Part shown: positions 17,732 through 27,546 of the stretch, one piece after another | Layout: every line of letters begins with the position of its first letter | How positions within the stretch are numbered: position 1 is the stretch's first letter | NCBI GenBank assembly: GCA_030272815.1 | Contig: JAJSZT010000008.1 | Location: forward strand, 28,155-92,154 | From: Deltaproteobacteria bacterium | GTDB taxonomy: Bacteria; Desulfobacterota; Desulfobacteria; Desulfobacterales; ETH-SRB1 | Length of the DNA: 64,000 nt | Direction: 5' to 3' | Notes under the pieces: generated by a model | What the model was told of the DNA's origin: nothing | The model's input: only the letters and a program-made list of their open reading frames with translations | Databases searched by the model: none | Program-made: the position numbers and the translations under genes

Positions 17732-19918
17732 ATGAAAATAGGCAGAAGAAGTTTCTTGTCATTTGTAATTGGTGGAGTTGCAGGTACAGCTATTACACCA
17801 TTACCATGGAAGCTGATGGATGATTCATCTATATGGTCGCAAAATTGGCCGTGGACTCCTGTTCCGCCGGATGGTGAATACAGTCAAGTGAATTCAGTCT
17901 GCACGCTCTGCCCCGGCGGCTGCGGTATTACTGTGCGCAAAGTTGATGACCGGGTTGTTAAGATAGAGGGCATGAAAGGACATCCAATAAACGATGGCGG
18001 TTTATGCCTTATGGGTTTATCGGGTCTTCAGTTGCTTTATGGCCCCACGCGAGTAAAAACCCCATTAAAAAGAGTGGGGAAAAGAGGCGAAGGAAAGTGG
18101 GAAAAAATATCCTGGGATGAAGCTATTTCAGAGGTTACAAAAAAACTTGCTGATATTCGATCAAACGGCGAATCCCATGCAGTTGGCTCTATTGTGGACT
18201 CAGAAAGCGGGACGGTACCTAATCTTTTTAAAAGATTTCTGACAGCATATGGCTCTCCTAATTTTATGACTGTGCCCTCCATTCAAGACTCATACGGGAT
18301 GACATTGCAACTTATGCAGGGGGTAAGTGCACAAGCCGGATTTGATGCTGAAAATGCCGACTTTATATTAAGTTTTGGAAGTGGAATAATTGATGGATGG
18401 GGCTCGCCTGTGCGTATGTTTAAGGCCAACAGTGCCTGGAAAGCCAATGGCAAAAAAGTGGTACAGATTGAACCTCGCCTGTCAAACACAGCAGCAAAAT
18501 CCGATAAATGGATTCCAATAAAACCCGGTACAGAAGCAGCTTTGGCATTAGGTCTTGCGAATGTTATCATAACTAACTCGTTAGATTCAAAAAAAATTAG
18601 TCAGTCAACCGGTTTTGACTCATTCAAGAAGCTAGTCCAAAACGAGTACAGCACCGATAAAGTATCAAAAATAACAGGGATAACCAGCGCCACCATAGTA
18701 TCATTGGCTAAGAATTTTGCCCGAGCTTCAAAACCTTTGGCAATTTGCGGCAAAGGGCAGGGAAGCATACCCGGCAGCCTTAATGAATTTATGGCAGTGC
18801 ATGCATTAAATGCTCTTGTAGGCAATATAAATAAAGATGGTGGTGTCTGGGCTGTAACTGAGACCGATTATATTAAATGGCCCAAGCCTGAAATGGACAG
18901 CATTGCAGAAAATGGCATGCAAAAAGAGCGTATAGATGGAGCAGGCAGTGAATATCCGCATACAAAATCTCTGTTAAATCGTTTGGCCGAGGTTATTAAT
19001 TCCGGAGATGGATCTCTTGAGGCACTTTTTGTCTCAGGTGCAAATCCACTGTATTCAATGCCTGACAGTAAAGCAATTAAGAATGCATTTGATAACGTAC
19101 CGTTTATTATAAGTTTTTCATCATACATGGATGAAACCGCCAGTAATGCCGATTTAATCCTGCCTAATCATGTTTACCTGGAACGTTATGAGGATGTACC
19201 CACGCTTGCCGGGTTGTCTAAGCCAATTGTCGGTCTTGCAAGGCCTGTGGTAAAACCCCAGTTTAACACAAAACATGTTGGCGATGTTGTAATGCTTATA
19301 GCAAAAGCACTAGGAGGTGGTATGGCTGATGCTTTTCCGTGGGAGAGCTATGAGGCCTGTCTTAAAGAAACATTAGGCGTTAAATGGGATGTTTTGGTGG
19401 AAAAGGGATTCGAATTCAATGGTGACAAATGTATGTTGGAAGGCGATTTCAATTTTTATCCTGAGGCCATGAAATCACTTTCCGACTTTAGTCCGGTAAG
19501 CGTTGAAGGCAGTGCAATTTCGTATCCTCTTATACTCATACCATATGATTCCATCAGACTTGCAAATGGATATATTGGCGATCCACCCTTTGCAATAAAG
19601 GCAGTTGAGGACACAGTTCTTAAAGGTAAAACCGCATGTGTTGAGATAAATCCAAAGACAGGTAAAGAGCTTGGCCTGACTGAAGGCAGATATGCATTTT
19701 TACATACTCCAAGAGGTAAAGCAAAGGTTAAAGTACATCTTTATGAAGGAATTATGCCCGGTATAGTTGCTTTGCCAAGAGGACTGGGGCATACTGCCTA
19801 TGATAAATACCTCGCTGGTAAGGGATGTAATTTTAACGAACTCATCGGTCCGGCAGAAGATCCAGTATCCGGCCTTGATGCAGCTTGGGGAATAAGGGCT
19901 AGGCTGACCAAAGTATAA
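17732..19918 (+). CDS. qrcB: Qrc complex subunit B, molybdopterin-oxidoreductase-like
   Basis: A 728-residue periplasmic subunit. The N-terminus has a twin-arginine type signal, GRRSFLSFVIGG. A [4Fe-4S] site C-x2-C-x3-C (CTLCPGGC, about residues 57-64) plus GLC about 30 residues later follows, then the molybdopterin oxidoreductase fold to the C-terminal dinucleotide-binding domain. In characterised Qrc this subunit lacks catalytic molybdenum and serves in electron transfer, and the same is inferred here. It lies 55 bases after qrcA and 15 before qrcC. Confidence 0.93.
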   Translation: MKIGRRSFLSFVIGGVAGTAITPLPWKLMDDSSIWSQNWPWTPVPPDGEYSQVNSVCTLCPGGCGITVRKVDDRVVKIEGMKGHPINDGGLCLMGLSGLQLLYGPTRVKTPLKRVGKRGEGKWEKISWDEAISEVTKKLADIRSNGESHAVGSIVDSESGTVPNLFKRFLTAYGSPNFMTVPSIQDSYGMTLQLMQGVSAQAGFDAENADFILSFGSGIIDGWGSPVRMFKANSAWKANGKKVVQIEPRLSNTAAKSDKWIPIKPGTEAALALGLANVIITNSLDSKKISQSTGFDSFKKLVQNEYSTDKVSKITGITSATIVSLAKNFARASKPLAICGKGQGSIPGSLNEFMAVHALNALVGNINKDGGVWAVTETDYIKWPKPEMDSIAENGMQKERIDGAGSEYPHTKSLLNRLAEVINSGDGSLEALFVSGANPLYSMPDSKAIKNAFDNVPFIISFSSYMDETASNADLILPNHVYLERYEDVPTLAGLSKPIVGLARPVVKPQFNTKHVGDVVMLIAKALGGGMADAFPWESYEACLKETLGVKWDVLVEKGFEFNGDKCMLEGDFNFYPEAMKSLSDFSPVSVEGSAISYPLILIPYDSIRLANGYIGDPPFAIKAVEDTVLKGKTACVEINPKTGKELGLTEGRYAFLHTPRGKAKVKVHLYEGIMPGIVALPRGLGHTAYDKYLAGKGCNFNELIGPAEDPVSGLDAAWGIRARLTKV

Positions 19919-19933
19919 CTTGAATATGAGGTT

Positions 19934-20758
19934 TTGATGAAAGAAGAAGGCAAACACAAAAAAGCCAAAAAGTATGGAATGGTCATAAACCTGGACGAGT
20001 GCACTGGTTGCGGAGCCTGCATGGTCGCTTGTATGGCTGAGAATAATGTGCCGTTCAAGGAGGATGAATCTAGCAAGCTGGACAGCATTGCATGGATGCG
20101 TGTCTATAAGCTGACAAATGGAAAATCCTATCCTGAAGCTGATATCTGTTATCTTCCTAGACCATGTATGCATTGTGAGGGAGATCATGGACATTCACCA
20201 TGTGTGTCTGTTTGTCCGGCAACTGCGACAGACTATAACCATGAGACCGGGATTGTAAGCCAGATTTATACTCGTTGTTTCGGATGCCGGTATTGTATGG
20301 CTGCATGCCCGTATCATGCACGTTATTTTAACTGGTGGGATCCAGTGTGGCCAGAGGGATCGACTAAATATCTTAGTCCCAATGTTTCACCTCGGATGAG
20401 AGGTGTAGTGGAAAAATGCAGTTTTTGTTTCCACAGATATCAGTTAGCAATGGACAAAGCATATCTCGAAGGACGGACAGAGCTTGAAGAAGATGAATAT
20501 CAGACCTCTTGTACTCAGGCATGTCCTGCCGGCGCCATTACATTTGGTGATCTGAACAATCCAGAGCATAAGGTGCATCAACTGGCCAAGCCTGATAACA
20601 AGCATGGTGGACGACCAGGGAACCCCAATGTTTTTCGGCTTCTTGAAAGACTTGGTACAAATCCCAAAGTTTATTATATGTCAAGCCGTGAATGGGTAAG
20701 GCAAGCCGGTGATAATTACCTTGATAATGAAGATTTTGCAAAAAATTATCGCCACTAA
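19934..20758 (+). CDS. qrcC: Qrc complex subunit C, ferredoxin-like Fe-S protein
   Basis: The 274-residue four-cluster subunit of Qrc, which carries electrons from QrcA/B to the membrane subunit. Cysteine groups are CTGCGACMVACMAEN, CMHCEGDHGHSPCVSVCP, CFGCRYCMAACPYHARYF and a final C-x2-C ... CTQACPAG, the PsrB/NrfC-type arrangement. There is no obvious signal peptide, so it is probably carried out with Tat-dependent QrcB. GATATGAGG forms a weak ribosome site. Confidence 0.93.
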   Translation: MMKEEGKHKKAKKYGMVINLDECTGCGACMVACMAENNVPFKEDESSKLDSIAWMRVYKLTNGKSYPEADICYLPRPCMHCEGDHGHSPCVSVCPATATDYNHETGIVSQIYTRCFGCRYCMAACPYHARYFNWWDPVWPEGSTKYLSPNVSPRMRGVVEKCSFCFHRYQLAMDKAYLEGRTELEEDEYQTSCTQACPAGAITFGDLNNPEHKVHQLAKPDNKHGGRPGNPNVFRLLERLGTNPKVYYMSSREWVRQAGDNYLDNEDFAKNYRH

Positions 20759-20827
20759 AATCAGAAACAATAGATAATAAATTTGTTAATAAATTAGTAA
20801 CAGCAAATTTTGAGGAGCACATAACTT

Positions 20828-22060
20828 ATGGATTCAGCATTAATACCCGAGGGAGTTAAACGCTGTTCATTTGGGAAATTTGCCTTGGGAATCATTTTGG
20901 TCGGCGGCGTGCTGTTATGGGGTGTTTACGCTATGCTGCTTATCTGGTTAAAGGGACTTAATCAGACAAACATGAATGATTTCTATGGATTTGCATTATG
21001 GATATGGGCTGACCTTGGGGTTATTGCCCTAGGCGGCGGAGCTTTTTTTATAGGATTGTTAAGATATATTATTGGAAAGGATGAGCTGAAGAATATTATT
21101 AATTACGCCGTTCTTATCGGGTTTATATGTTACAGCTCCGCACTTTTAATCCTTGCAATAGATGTTGGGCAGCCTTTGAGGAGTTGGTTTATATTCTGGC
21201 ATGCTAATATTCACTCAATGTTGACAGAAGTGGCATTTTGTCTTTCATGTTATTTTGCAGTTCTTACTATCGAATATATCCCGCTTATTCTTGAAAACCG
21301 TCAGCTTAATAAAGTTCCATTCTTTCATAATCTTGCACACAATATGCACGAGGTAATGGCAATATTTGCAGCAACCGGTGCTTTTCTTTCCTTTTTCCAT
21401 CAGGGATCACTTGGCGGAACCCCGGCAGTTCTTTATGGGCGTCCATTTGCTTTCAGGGAAGGGGTGTTTATCTGGCCGTGGACATTCTTTCTCTTTACAT
21501 GGTCGGCAGCAGCCTATGGTCCATGCTTTACACTATTTGTGACAAGGCTGACTGAAAAAATTACAAAAAAGAAGCTGGTCAAGCAAAATGTTATAGATCT
21601 GCTGGCCAAGATATCCGGCTGGACGATGGGGACATACATTATTGCAAAAATAATTGATACCTGGTACTGGGCTACAGTTACAGCTCCTGCCATGGGATTT
21701 AATCTAATTGATTTTTATTCTAATAATCCTTTTTATGGAGTCTGGATTCTTGTAGCCGAGATAGTAATCTGTGGAATTGTGCCGGCATTGATACTTCTTA
21801 CACCAAAGGGGCGCAGCAATTCTACGCTGCTGTTTACAGCAGTATCGCTGGCCTGTATTGGTGTTTTACTTAATCGCTGGGTAATGGTGCTACAGGTAAT
21901 GGCGGTGCCGGTTATGACTTTTGAAAACTGGGTCATGTATATTCCTAGCTGGCAGGAAGTTGCAACAACCATTCTTCCTGTAGCTTACGGAGTTATTCTG
22001 GTTATGATATCATTCCGTTATTTACCTATATTCCCCCAGGAACGGGAATTGAATTCTTAG
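20828..22060 (+). CDS. qrcD: Qrc complex subunit D, NrfD-like membrane protein
   Basis: The 410-residue integral membrane quinone-binding subunit, of the NrfD/PsrC type, with about ten hydrophobic helices (for example FALGIILVGGVLLWGVYAML at the start). It reduces menaquinone using electrons from QrcABC. GAGGAGC precedes the ATG. The stop is followed after 11 bases by a small membrane-protein gene with a strong ribosome site, so the transcript continues. Confidence 0.93.
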   Translation: MDSALIPEGVKRCSFGKFALGIILVGGVLLWGVYAMLLIWLKGLNQTNMNDFYGFALWIWADLGVIALGGGAFFIGLLRYIIGKDELKNIINYAVLIGFICYSSALLILAIDVGQPLRSWFIFWHANIHSMLTEVAFCLSCYFAVLTIEYIPLILENRQLNKVPFFHNLAHNMHEVMAIFAATGAFLSFFHQGSLGGTPAVLYGRPFAFREGVFIWPWTFFLFTWSAAAYGPCFTLFVTRLTEKITKKKLVKQNVIDLLAKISGWTMGTYIIAKIIDTWYWATVTAPAMGFNLIDFYSNNPFYGVWILVAEIVICGIVPALILLTPKGRSNSTLLFTAVSLACIGVLLNRWVMVLQVMAVPVMTFENWVMYIPSWQEVATTILPVAYGVILVMISFRYLPIFPQERELNS

Positions 22061-22071
22061 GAGGTTAAAAT

Positions 22072-22230
22072 ATGTTTCCGTTTTCATTTGAATGGATTTG
22101 GGATGTTGGTCATATGGTATTCATGGGTGGTTTGTGGTATGCGTTAACAATTTTAGGCCTTGGAATGACTTACTGTATTTTAAAGGCTGTTGTTGATACA
22201 ATGCAGGGTAAAGGCGGCCATCACCACTAA
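22072..22230 (+). CDS. Small membrane protein at the end of the qrc operon
   Basis: A 52-residue reading frame with a strong AGGAGG 6 bases before its ATG. It starts with MFPFSFEWIWDVGHMVFMGG and contains one clear hydrophobic helix (about residues 16-41). It ends with a basic, histidine-rich tail, KGGHHH. Eleven bases separate it from qrcD and a terminator follows, so it is the last gene of the transcript. I know no function; a small accessory or assembly subunit of Qrc is an inference from position only. Confidence 0.75.
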   Translation: MFPFSFEWIWDVGHMVFMGGLWYALTILGLGMTYCILKAVVDTMQGKGGHHH

Positions 22231-22260
22231 ATCAGGCAATAATCCACAGTATAATAATAT

Positions 22261-22309
22261 AAAAAAAGCGCTTATCTCATTGTTAAAATGTGGTAAAGCG
22301 CTTTTTTAT
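22261..22309 (+). terminator. Terminator of the qrc operon
   Basis: AAAAAAAGCGCTT (22261-22273) pairs with AAGCGCTTTTTT (22296-22307) around a loop of about 22 bases, ending in a T-run. It may work on both strands because of the A-run at its left side. Confidence 0.8.
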
Positions 22310-22310
22310 T

Positions 22311-22330
22311 TGAACTTAGGTTGAAGGGTT
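22311..22330 (+). repeat. Probable remnant of a family B repeat end before murA
   Basis: GAACTTAGGTTGAAGGGTTA resembles the terminal sequence CAACTTAGGTTAAAAGGATA that sits before resB. Only the end is present. It supplies part of the murA ribosome-binding region. Confidence 0.4.
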
Positions 22331-22333
22331 AAG

Positions 22334-23587
22334 ATGGATAAAATTATAGTTGAAGGGGGACGACCTCTTAAGGGCGAGGTCAATATCAGCGGGGCTAAGA
22401 ACGCTGCGCTTCCGATCCTGATTTCATCTCTGCTTACTGATGGATTATGTACTTTTTCAAATGTCCCAAATCTAAAGGACATTGAAAGTATAAAACAACT
22501 TCTTTCACATCTTGGCGCAAAAATCGAGACAGATGAAGATGTTGTTAAGATAGATGCAAGCAATGTTTTAAATCATGAAGCTCCGTATGATCTGGTTAGG
22601 AAAATGCGCGCTTCTATATTGGTTCTTGGTCCTCTTGTTGCCCGTCTCAAAAAGGCCCGGGTATCATTGCCGGGAGGGTGTGCCATAGGCGCGAGGCCAA
22701 TCAATCTGCACCTTAAAGGGCTGGCATGTCTTGGCGCATCCATTGAATTAAAACACGGCTATGTTGAAGCTTATGCCAAAAAACTTAAAGGGAGCGAAAT
22801 TTATTTGGATATAGCTACCGTAACAGGTACTGAAAACATTATGATGGCTGCTGTTTTAGCAAAAGGAAGCACTGTTATTCATAATGCAGCTCGTGAACCC
22901 GAAATAATAGCTCTTGCTGATGTTTTAAACAAGATGGGTGCTGATATACGTGGGGCCGGCTCCTCCGCAATTACTATAATGGGAGTTTCTTCTTTAAGTC
23001 CTGTATCGGTTTCAATAATTCCTGACCGGATAGAAACCGGAACATTCATGGTCGCAGCAGCTTTGACCGGCGGTGATGTAAAGCTTTTAGGCACTGAGCC
23101 GCATCATCTTGAAGCCGTTATTCACAAATTGAGTTTAACGGGGGCAGGGATAAAAATTGATGGGAAAAATATGAGAGTTAAGGGAATAGATAATATAGCA
23201 AGTGTTGATGTAAAAACACTCCCATATCCAGGTTTCCCTAGTGATATGCAGGCGCAGTTCATGGTTCTAATGTCTGTTGCCAGGGGTCTGAGCCTGATAT
23301 TTGAAACAGTATTTGAAAACCGTTTTATCCATGTCAGTGAGTTAAAAAGAATGGGTGCTGATATTACTGTAGCCGGCAATGCTGCAATGGTAAAAGGAGT
23401 AAAAATGCTTTCAGGTGCGCCGGTTATGGCAAGTGATCTTAGAGCCAGTGCTTCGCTGATACTGGCCGGTCTTGTTGCCCGTGGCAAAACCGAGGTAAAT
23501 CGTGTCTATCACCTGGATCGTGGGTATGAATCGATTGAAAAAAAGCTTGATAGACTGGGAGCAGCCATCAAGCGTGTAAAAGAATAA
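22334..23587 (+). CDS. murA: UDP-N-acetylglucosamine 1-carboxyvinyltransferase
   Basis: Catalyses the first committed step of peptidoglycan synthesis, transfer of enolpyruvate from PEP to UDP-GlcNAc, in the cytoplasm. The 417 residues start with the typical [20 protein letters not shown]. The catalytic cysteine loop [15 protein letters not shown] lies at about residues 113-127, so the fosfomycin-sensitive cysteine form is present. The C-terminal [13 protein letters not shown] and the GYE block are also present. Length is normal for the family. It is monocistronic by position. Confidence 0.97.
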   Translation: MDKIIVEGGRPLKGEVNISGAKNAALPILISSLLTDGLCTFSNVPNLKDIESIKQLLSHLGAKIETDEDVVKIDASNVLNHEAPYDLVRKMRASILVLGPLVARLKKARVSLPGGCAIGARPINLHLKGLACLGASIELKHGYVEAYAKKLKGSEIYLDIATVTGTENIMMAAVLAKGSTVIHNAAREPEIIALADVLNKMGADIRGAGSSAITIMGVSSLSPVSVSIIPDRIETGTFMVAAALTGGDVKLLGTEPHHLEAVIHKLSLTGAGIKIDGKNMRVKGIDNIASVDVKTLPYPGFPSDMQAQFMVLMSVARGLSLIFETVFENRFIHVSELKRMGADITVAGNAAMVKGVKMLSGAPVMASDLRASASLILAGLVARGKTEVNRVYHLDRGYESIEKKLDRLGAAIKRVKE

Positions 23588-23592
23588 TAAAA

Positions 23593-23735
23593 TTGACGGC
23601 TTCGTAAAAAGTCCATTTTCGCGTTGCGCTGCATCCTTCGTCATTGCGACGTAGCTATAAGTACGTCTCTCTCCTCAGGACTTGCGCGCCTTGAAACTGA
23701 AGCTTTTTTCTTTGCCGTCCAAATTCATCAAAATT
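23593..23735. repeat. REP/MITE-like repeat with GACGGCTTCGTAAAAAGTC end
   Basis: A non-coding stretch starting TTGACGGCTTCGTAAAAAGT and containing GCGTTGCGCTGCATCCTTCG. The far end reads CTTTTTTCTTTGCCGTC, an imperfect inverse of the first end. Such ends are familiar from dispersed repeats in desulfobacterial genomes. The end of another such element (ACTTTTTACGAGATCATC) may lie near 40600. Confidence 0.55.
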
Positions 23736-23750
23736 GAGTAACATGATGAA

Positions 23751-26297
23751 ATGACCGGTAAGATTTATTCTCGCCCCGTTATCCCAATCCTGGTATCTAT
23801 GATGCTGGGTATAGCCTGTGGTTCATGGCTGCCAGGTCACAAAGTTTATGCGTATTTTGTCATTCTTGTATGTGCAGGCTTAATACTATATTTCATTCTT
23901 CAGAGAAAAACCGCATTAATTTTACCTGTTATTTTATTTTTTGCTTTCGGGTATCTTTCCTTGCAGCCGTGGGTGGCTCCTAAACTCCCCTCAAATCATA
24001 TCACTAATTTTTTAGATTTGCGAAAATGGAGAATTGTCGGTTTAATCGACGAAAGTCCTATAATATACAAAGATAGACTGAAACTTATTTTACAGATCAG
24101 GACTCTTGGAAAAGATAAGGATAATAATTTTCCAGTTACAGGGAAAATCCGTGTAACAGTAAGAGGAAATTTCCCAAATCTTTCAATTGGCGACAAAGTT
24201 TCCTTTACAGGCAAGCTCAGATCTATCAGAAATTTCAAAAATCCCGGAGGGTTTGACTATAAAAAATACATGGCATTCAAGGAGATTTGGGGGACCTCTT
24301 ATGTCCGTGGAAAAGATCTGATTGTTATAAAAAGAAATTCAGGAAAAGGTATAAACAAGACAATAGCAGATGCCCGCAACAGGATCTCCGATCTTATCGA
24401 CAATACAGGGGAAGGCGATAAAAGTGCTGTATTAAAAGCCCTTATAATCGGAGACAGAAATAGTATTTCAAAAAACTTAAAGGAGGCATTTAACCGGGCC
24501 GGTGCAGGTCATATTCTTGCAATTTCAGGACTTCATATAGGAATTGTAGCAACAGTCGCATTTTTCTTTTTCAAATGGACACTTTCATATTTTAAATATT
24601 TTCTTTGGAATGGATTAACCGTAAAGGTTGCAGCTATTTTATCTCTTTTCCCTGTATTTATCTATGGCTTACTTTCAGGGTTGTCTCCTTCTACACAAAG
24701 AGCAGTAATTATGGTTACTATTTTTTTGATGACATTTCTTTTTGAAAGAGAACATGACCCAATAAATACACTGGCAATAGCTGCAATGATAATTCTTGTT
24801 GTTCATCCTCCCTCTCTTTTTTCGATTTCTTTTCAGCTTTCATTTATAGCTGTTCTTGCAATAATATATGGCCTTTCCAGAATACGCATAAAAAGCAAGA
24901 ATAGAAAACAAGTACTCTTTCAACTCTGGAAAAAAGTGTATCTCTTTTTATTGACTTCGCTTTTTGCAATCCTGGGAACACTTCCGCTTTTAATGCTTTA
25001 CTTCAACCAGGTTTCTTTTGTTGGTCTCCTGGCAAACTTGTTTGTTGTGCCAATTATAGGTTTTATTGTAGTTCCCCTGGGATTGTTTTCGGTGCTGCTA
25101 TATCCAGTAAGCGTTTACGGGGCTGCATGGTGCATAAATGCAAACTCTGAATTGCTGGCTAAAGCTCTTGACATTGTGGTATGGTTTTCTAATTTACCTT
25201 TTGCCTCAATAAAGACAGTAACTCCAACTTATTTTGAGATTTGTTGTTATTATGTGCTGGGCTGGGCAGCATTGAACTTGTTTGGTATTCACTATGAAAA
25301 TGCCGGTGAAAAAGATAAATTTCCGGGAGGAACACATCAGCTATATAATAAAGTAGAATTGAAAAAGCAATCGGCTGCTTCCAGAAGGAAAAAAGTATTA
25401 GCTGTTCTAATAGTAGTAATTATTGCTGGTGTAGCCGATACTTGCTACTGGTTTTATAACAGGTTCTGGCATGATGATCTGAGGATTACAATCATTGATG
25501 TTGGGCAGGGCAGCTCTGCTCTTGTGGAAATGCCGGAAGGTTTTAATCTGCTTATAGATGGCGGTGGATTTTCTGACAACTCGGTCTTTGATGTTGGTGC
25601 AAGAGTAATTGCGCCGTTATTATGGCGCAAAAAAATTAAAACAATTGATACTCTTATTCTTTCCCATCCAAACAGCGACCACCTGAACGGACTTTTGTAT
25701 ATAGCTGAAAATTTCAATGTGAAAAGGGTGTGGGCTAACTGTGATACAGCAGATACTATTGGATATCGAAAATTCATGGAAATTATTAAAAAAAAGGCAA
25801 TTCATCTTCCTGAATTCAAAGAGATATCAAGAACACACATTATCAATGGCGCTCAATTGAAACTTCTTTATCCGGCTGGTGATTACATGGATAATAATAG
25901 AAAGTGGTCGAATTTAAATAACAATTCTCTGGTCATAAAGGTTGAATTCGGATCAAAATCTTTTCTTTTTCCGGGCGATATTATGACCAAAGCAGAAAAA
26001 GAGCTTGTTGCGATTGCAGGAGATGATTTAACAAGCACTGTCCTTATAGCTCCTCATCACGGCAGCAAAACATCGAGCAGCGAATCCTTTGTTGATAGTG
26101 TTAACCCGGAAATTGTAATTTTTTCGTCAGGATGGAGAAACAGATATAGATTCCCGCATCCATCGGTTTTAAAAAAATATAAAGAAAGGGAATGCCGTAT
26201 ATTACGCACCGACAGCCAAGGAGCTGTCACAATATCAACCGATGGGCAGTCTCTTGAAGTTTTGCCTATGATAGCTGTTTCCCACGAAATTCCTTGA
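23751..26297 (+). CDS. comEC: ComEC/Rec2-family DNA uptake protein
   Basis: Expected to form the inner-membrane channel for single-stranded DNA in natural transformation. The 848 residues have an N-terminal hydrophobic pair, a DUF4131-like soluble part (about 40-200) and the competence membrane domain with many helices (from AGAGHILAISGLHIGIVATV, about residue 255). A C-terminal metallo-beta-lactamase-fold domain follows from about residue 590 (IIDVGQGSSALVE, LSHPNSDHLNG, APHHGSKTS). All parts appear intact. A degenerate copy of its last 140 bases lies at 43803-43942. Confidence 0.9.
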   Translation: MTGKIYSRPVIPILVSMMLGIACGSWLPGHKVYAYFVILVCAGLILYFILQRKTALILPVILFFAFGYLSLQPWVAPKLPSNHITNFLDLRKWRIVGLIDESPIIYKDRLKLILQIRTLGKDKDNNFPVTGKIRVTVRGNFPNLSIGDKVSFTGKLRSIRNFKNPGGFDYKKYMAFKEIWGTSYVRGKDLIVIKRNSGKGINKTIADARNRISDLIDNTGEGDKSAVLKALIIGDRNSISKNLKEAFNRAGAGHILAISGLHIGIVATVAFFFFKWTLSYFKYFLWNGLTVKVAAILSLFPVFIYGLLSGLSPSTQRAVIMVTIFLMTFLFEREHDPINTLAIAAMIILVVHPPSLFSISFQLSFIAVLAIIYGLSRIRIKSKNRKQVLFQLWKKVYLFLLTSLFAILGTLPLLMLYFNQVSFVGLLANLFVVPIIGFIVVPLGLFSVLLYPVSVYGAAWCINANSELLAKALDIVVWFSNLPFASIKTVTPTYFEICCYYVLGWAALNLFGIHYENAGEKDKFPGGTHQLYNKVELKKQSAASRRKKVLAVLIVVIIAGVADTCYWFYNRFWHDDLRITIIDVGQGSSALVEMPEGFNLLIDGGGFSDNSVFDVGARVIAPLLWRKKIKTIDTLILSHPNSDHLNGLLYIAENFNVKRVWANCDTADTIGYRKFMEIIKKKAIHLPEFKEISRTHIINGAQLKLLYPAGDYMDNNRKWSNLNNNSLVIKVEFGSKSFLFPGDIMTKAEKELVAIAGDDLTSTVLIAPHHGSKTSSSESFVDSVNPEIVIFSSGWRNRYRFPHPSVLKKYKERECRILRTDSQGAVTISTDGQSLEVLPMIAVSHEIP

Positions 26298-26540
26298 AAT
26301 TACGTCGATTATTGTTGTTACTGAATTGGAGAAGCTGTGAACGGTTACAAGATAGAGCCGCCGTTTCAACAAAACCCTTGCTTTTTTAAAGGATATGGTT
26401 TGATTTAACCTTGTGTTTTGAAAAAAATCTAAACATATATCTTTTGGTATTGAATTGTGAAACGATTTATTGACCAGGGTGGCAGAAGGGGATGCTCTTA
26501 ACTATTTAACTTTCAATTTGAATTCACAAATGTGAATGAT

Positions 26541-27089
26541 ATGAAAAAAAATATTTTTTTAACAGGGCCTCCTTCATCGGGAAAAACTACTGTCATCAAG
26601 AAAGTGATCAAAAAACTGGGTCTTCCTGCCAATGGATTTTATACAGAAGAAGAGAGAGCAGCCGGGAAAAGGCTTGGTTTCTTAATGAAGACCCTTGACG
26701 GCAGAACGGGCTATCTTGCTCATCAGGATATTATATCTGAGTTTCATATAAGGCGATATGGGGTCAGTATTGAGAATATTGAAACCATTGCTGTGCCTTC
26801 AATCACCCCTGCAAAAAATAATGTCATTATACTTGACGAGATAGGTAAAATGGAATGTTTTTCCGAAGTTTTCAAACAGGCTGCAACCAATACTCTTGAT
26901 TCGTCTAATATCGTTGTAGGCACAATAACCCTTGGCGGTGATGATTTTATACAAGAAATAAAAAACAGGGGAGATATAGAAATAAATGAAGTGACTTTGG
27001 ATAACAGGGATTTACTGCCGGATTTAATATTAAGAAAAATTTCAAATCTCCTGAAAACAAAAGACGGAGGACTATGTCTTAATTCTTGA
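26541..27089 (+). CDS. THEP1-like nucleoside-triphosphatase
   Basis: A 182-residue P-loop NTPase of the THEP1/YIL family. The Walker A is GPPSSGKTTVIKK at residues 8-20, and the Walker B NNVIILDEIGKMECFS is close to the family signature. The family hydrolyses NTPs slowly, and its biological role is not settled. An ATG at 26541 is preferred over the GTG at 26532 because the P-loop strand begins directly after it. The gene stands between comEC and a toxin-antitoxin module, with 244 bases of AT-rich non-coding DNA upstream. Confidence 0.8.
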   Translation: MKKNIFLTGPPSSGKTTVIKKVIKKLGLPANGFYTEEERAAGKRLGFLMKTLDGRTGYLAHQDIISEFHIRRYGVSIENIETIAVPSITPAKNNVIILDEIGKMECFSEVFKQAATNTLDSSNIVVGTITLGGDDFIQEIKNRGDIEINEVTLDNRDLLPDLILRKISNLLKTKDGGLCLNS

Positions 27090-27216
27090 CAAGGTAAAGC
27101 TGAGACCTGCCCTTTAATGGGTGACCCCTCTGCTATTCAACCTCAGTTTTTTTCACTGTTTCAACAAAACCCTTGGGGATGCGGGATATCCCGGATATCT
27201 TGCCCTGAAATAATTC

Positions 27217-27244
27217 TTGACAACCGATCTTTATTTAGTATCAT
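27217..27244 (+). promoter_or_regulatory. Promoter of the toxin-antitoxin pair
   Basis: TTGACA at 27217-27222, a 16-base spacer and TATCAT at 27239-27244 lie 20 bases before the antitoxin start, followed by GGAGGTG. Auto-repression by the antitoxin is usual in this family, but no clear operator palindrome was chosen. Confidence 0.6.
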
Positions 27245-27264
27245 ATTCGGACTGGAGGTGAAAA

Positions 27265-27546
27265 ATGCATATTACAAGCGATATAAAACCAGTTACATAC
27301 CTGAAATCAAAAGCAGCCGATTTGTTAAATCAAATAAACGATACCCATCGACCTGTTATTATAACCCAAAACGGTGAGCCGCGCGCTGTTCTTCAAGACC
27401 CTGAAAGTTATGAGAACATGCGCAATGCAATCGGAATATTAAAGGCCCTTTCCCAGGGCGAATCAGATATTAAAAACGGAAAAATTAAATCTCAAGAGGA
27501 AGTATTCAAAGGAATAGAAAGCTCGCTGAAAGATAAGCTTAAATGA
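27265..27546 (+). CDS. Phd/YefM-family antitoxin
   Basis: A 93-residue antitoxin of type II systems. The N-terminal DNA-binding fold is shown by DIKPVTYLKSKAADLLNQIN, RPVIITQNGEPRAVLQDPESYE and the C-terminal toxin-binding helix region. It overlaps the toxin gene by ATGA, the normal antitoxin-first order. Expected to neutralise the RelE/ParE-fold partner and repress the operon. Confidence 0.88.
   Translation: MHITSDIKPVTYLKSKAADLLNQINDTHRPVIITQNGEPRAVLQDPESYENMRNAIGILKALSQGESDIKNGKIKSQEEVFKGIESSLKDKLK

Noticed and set aside
27117..27377. 86-codon frame over the toxin-antitoxin promoter
   Set aside because: It covers the promoter and the antitoxin start in another frame, and lacks a ribosome site.
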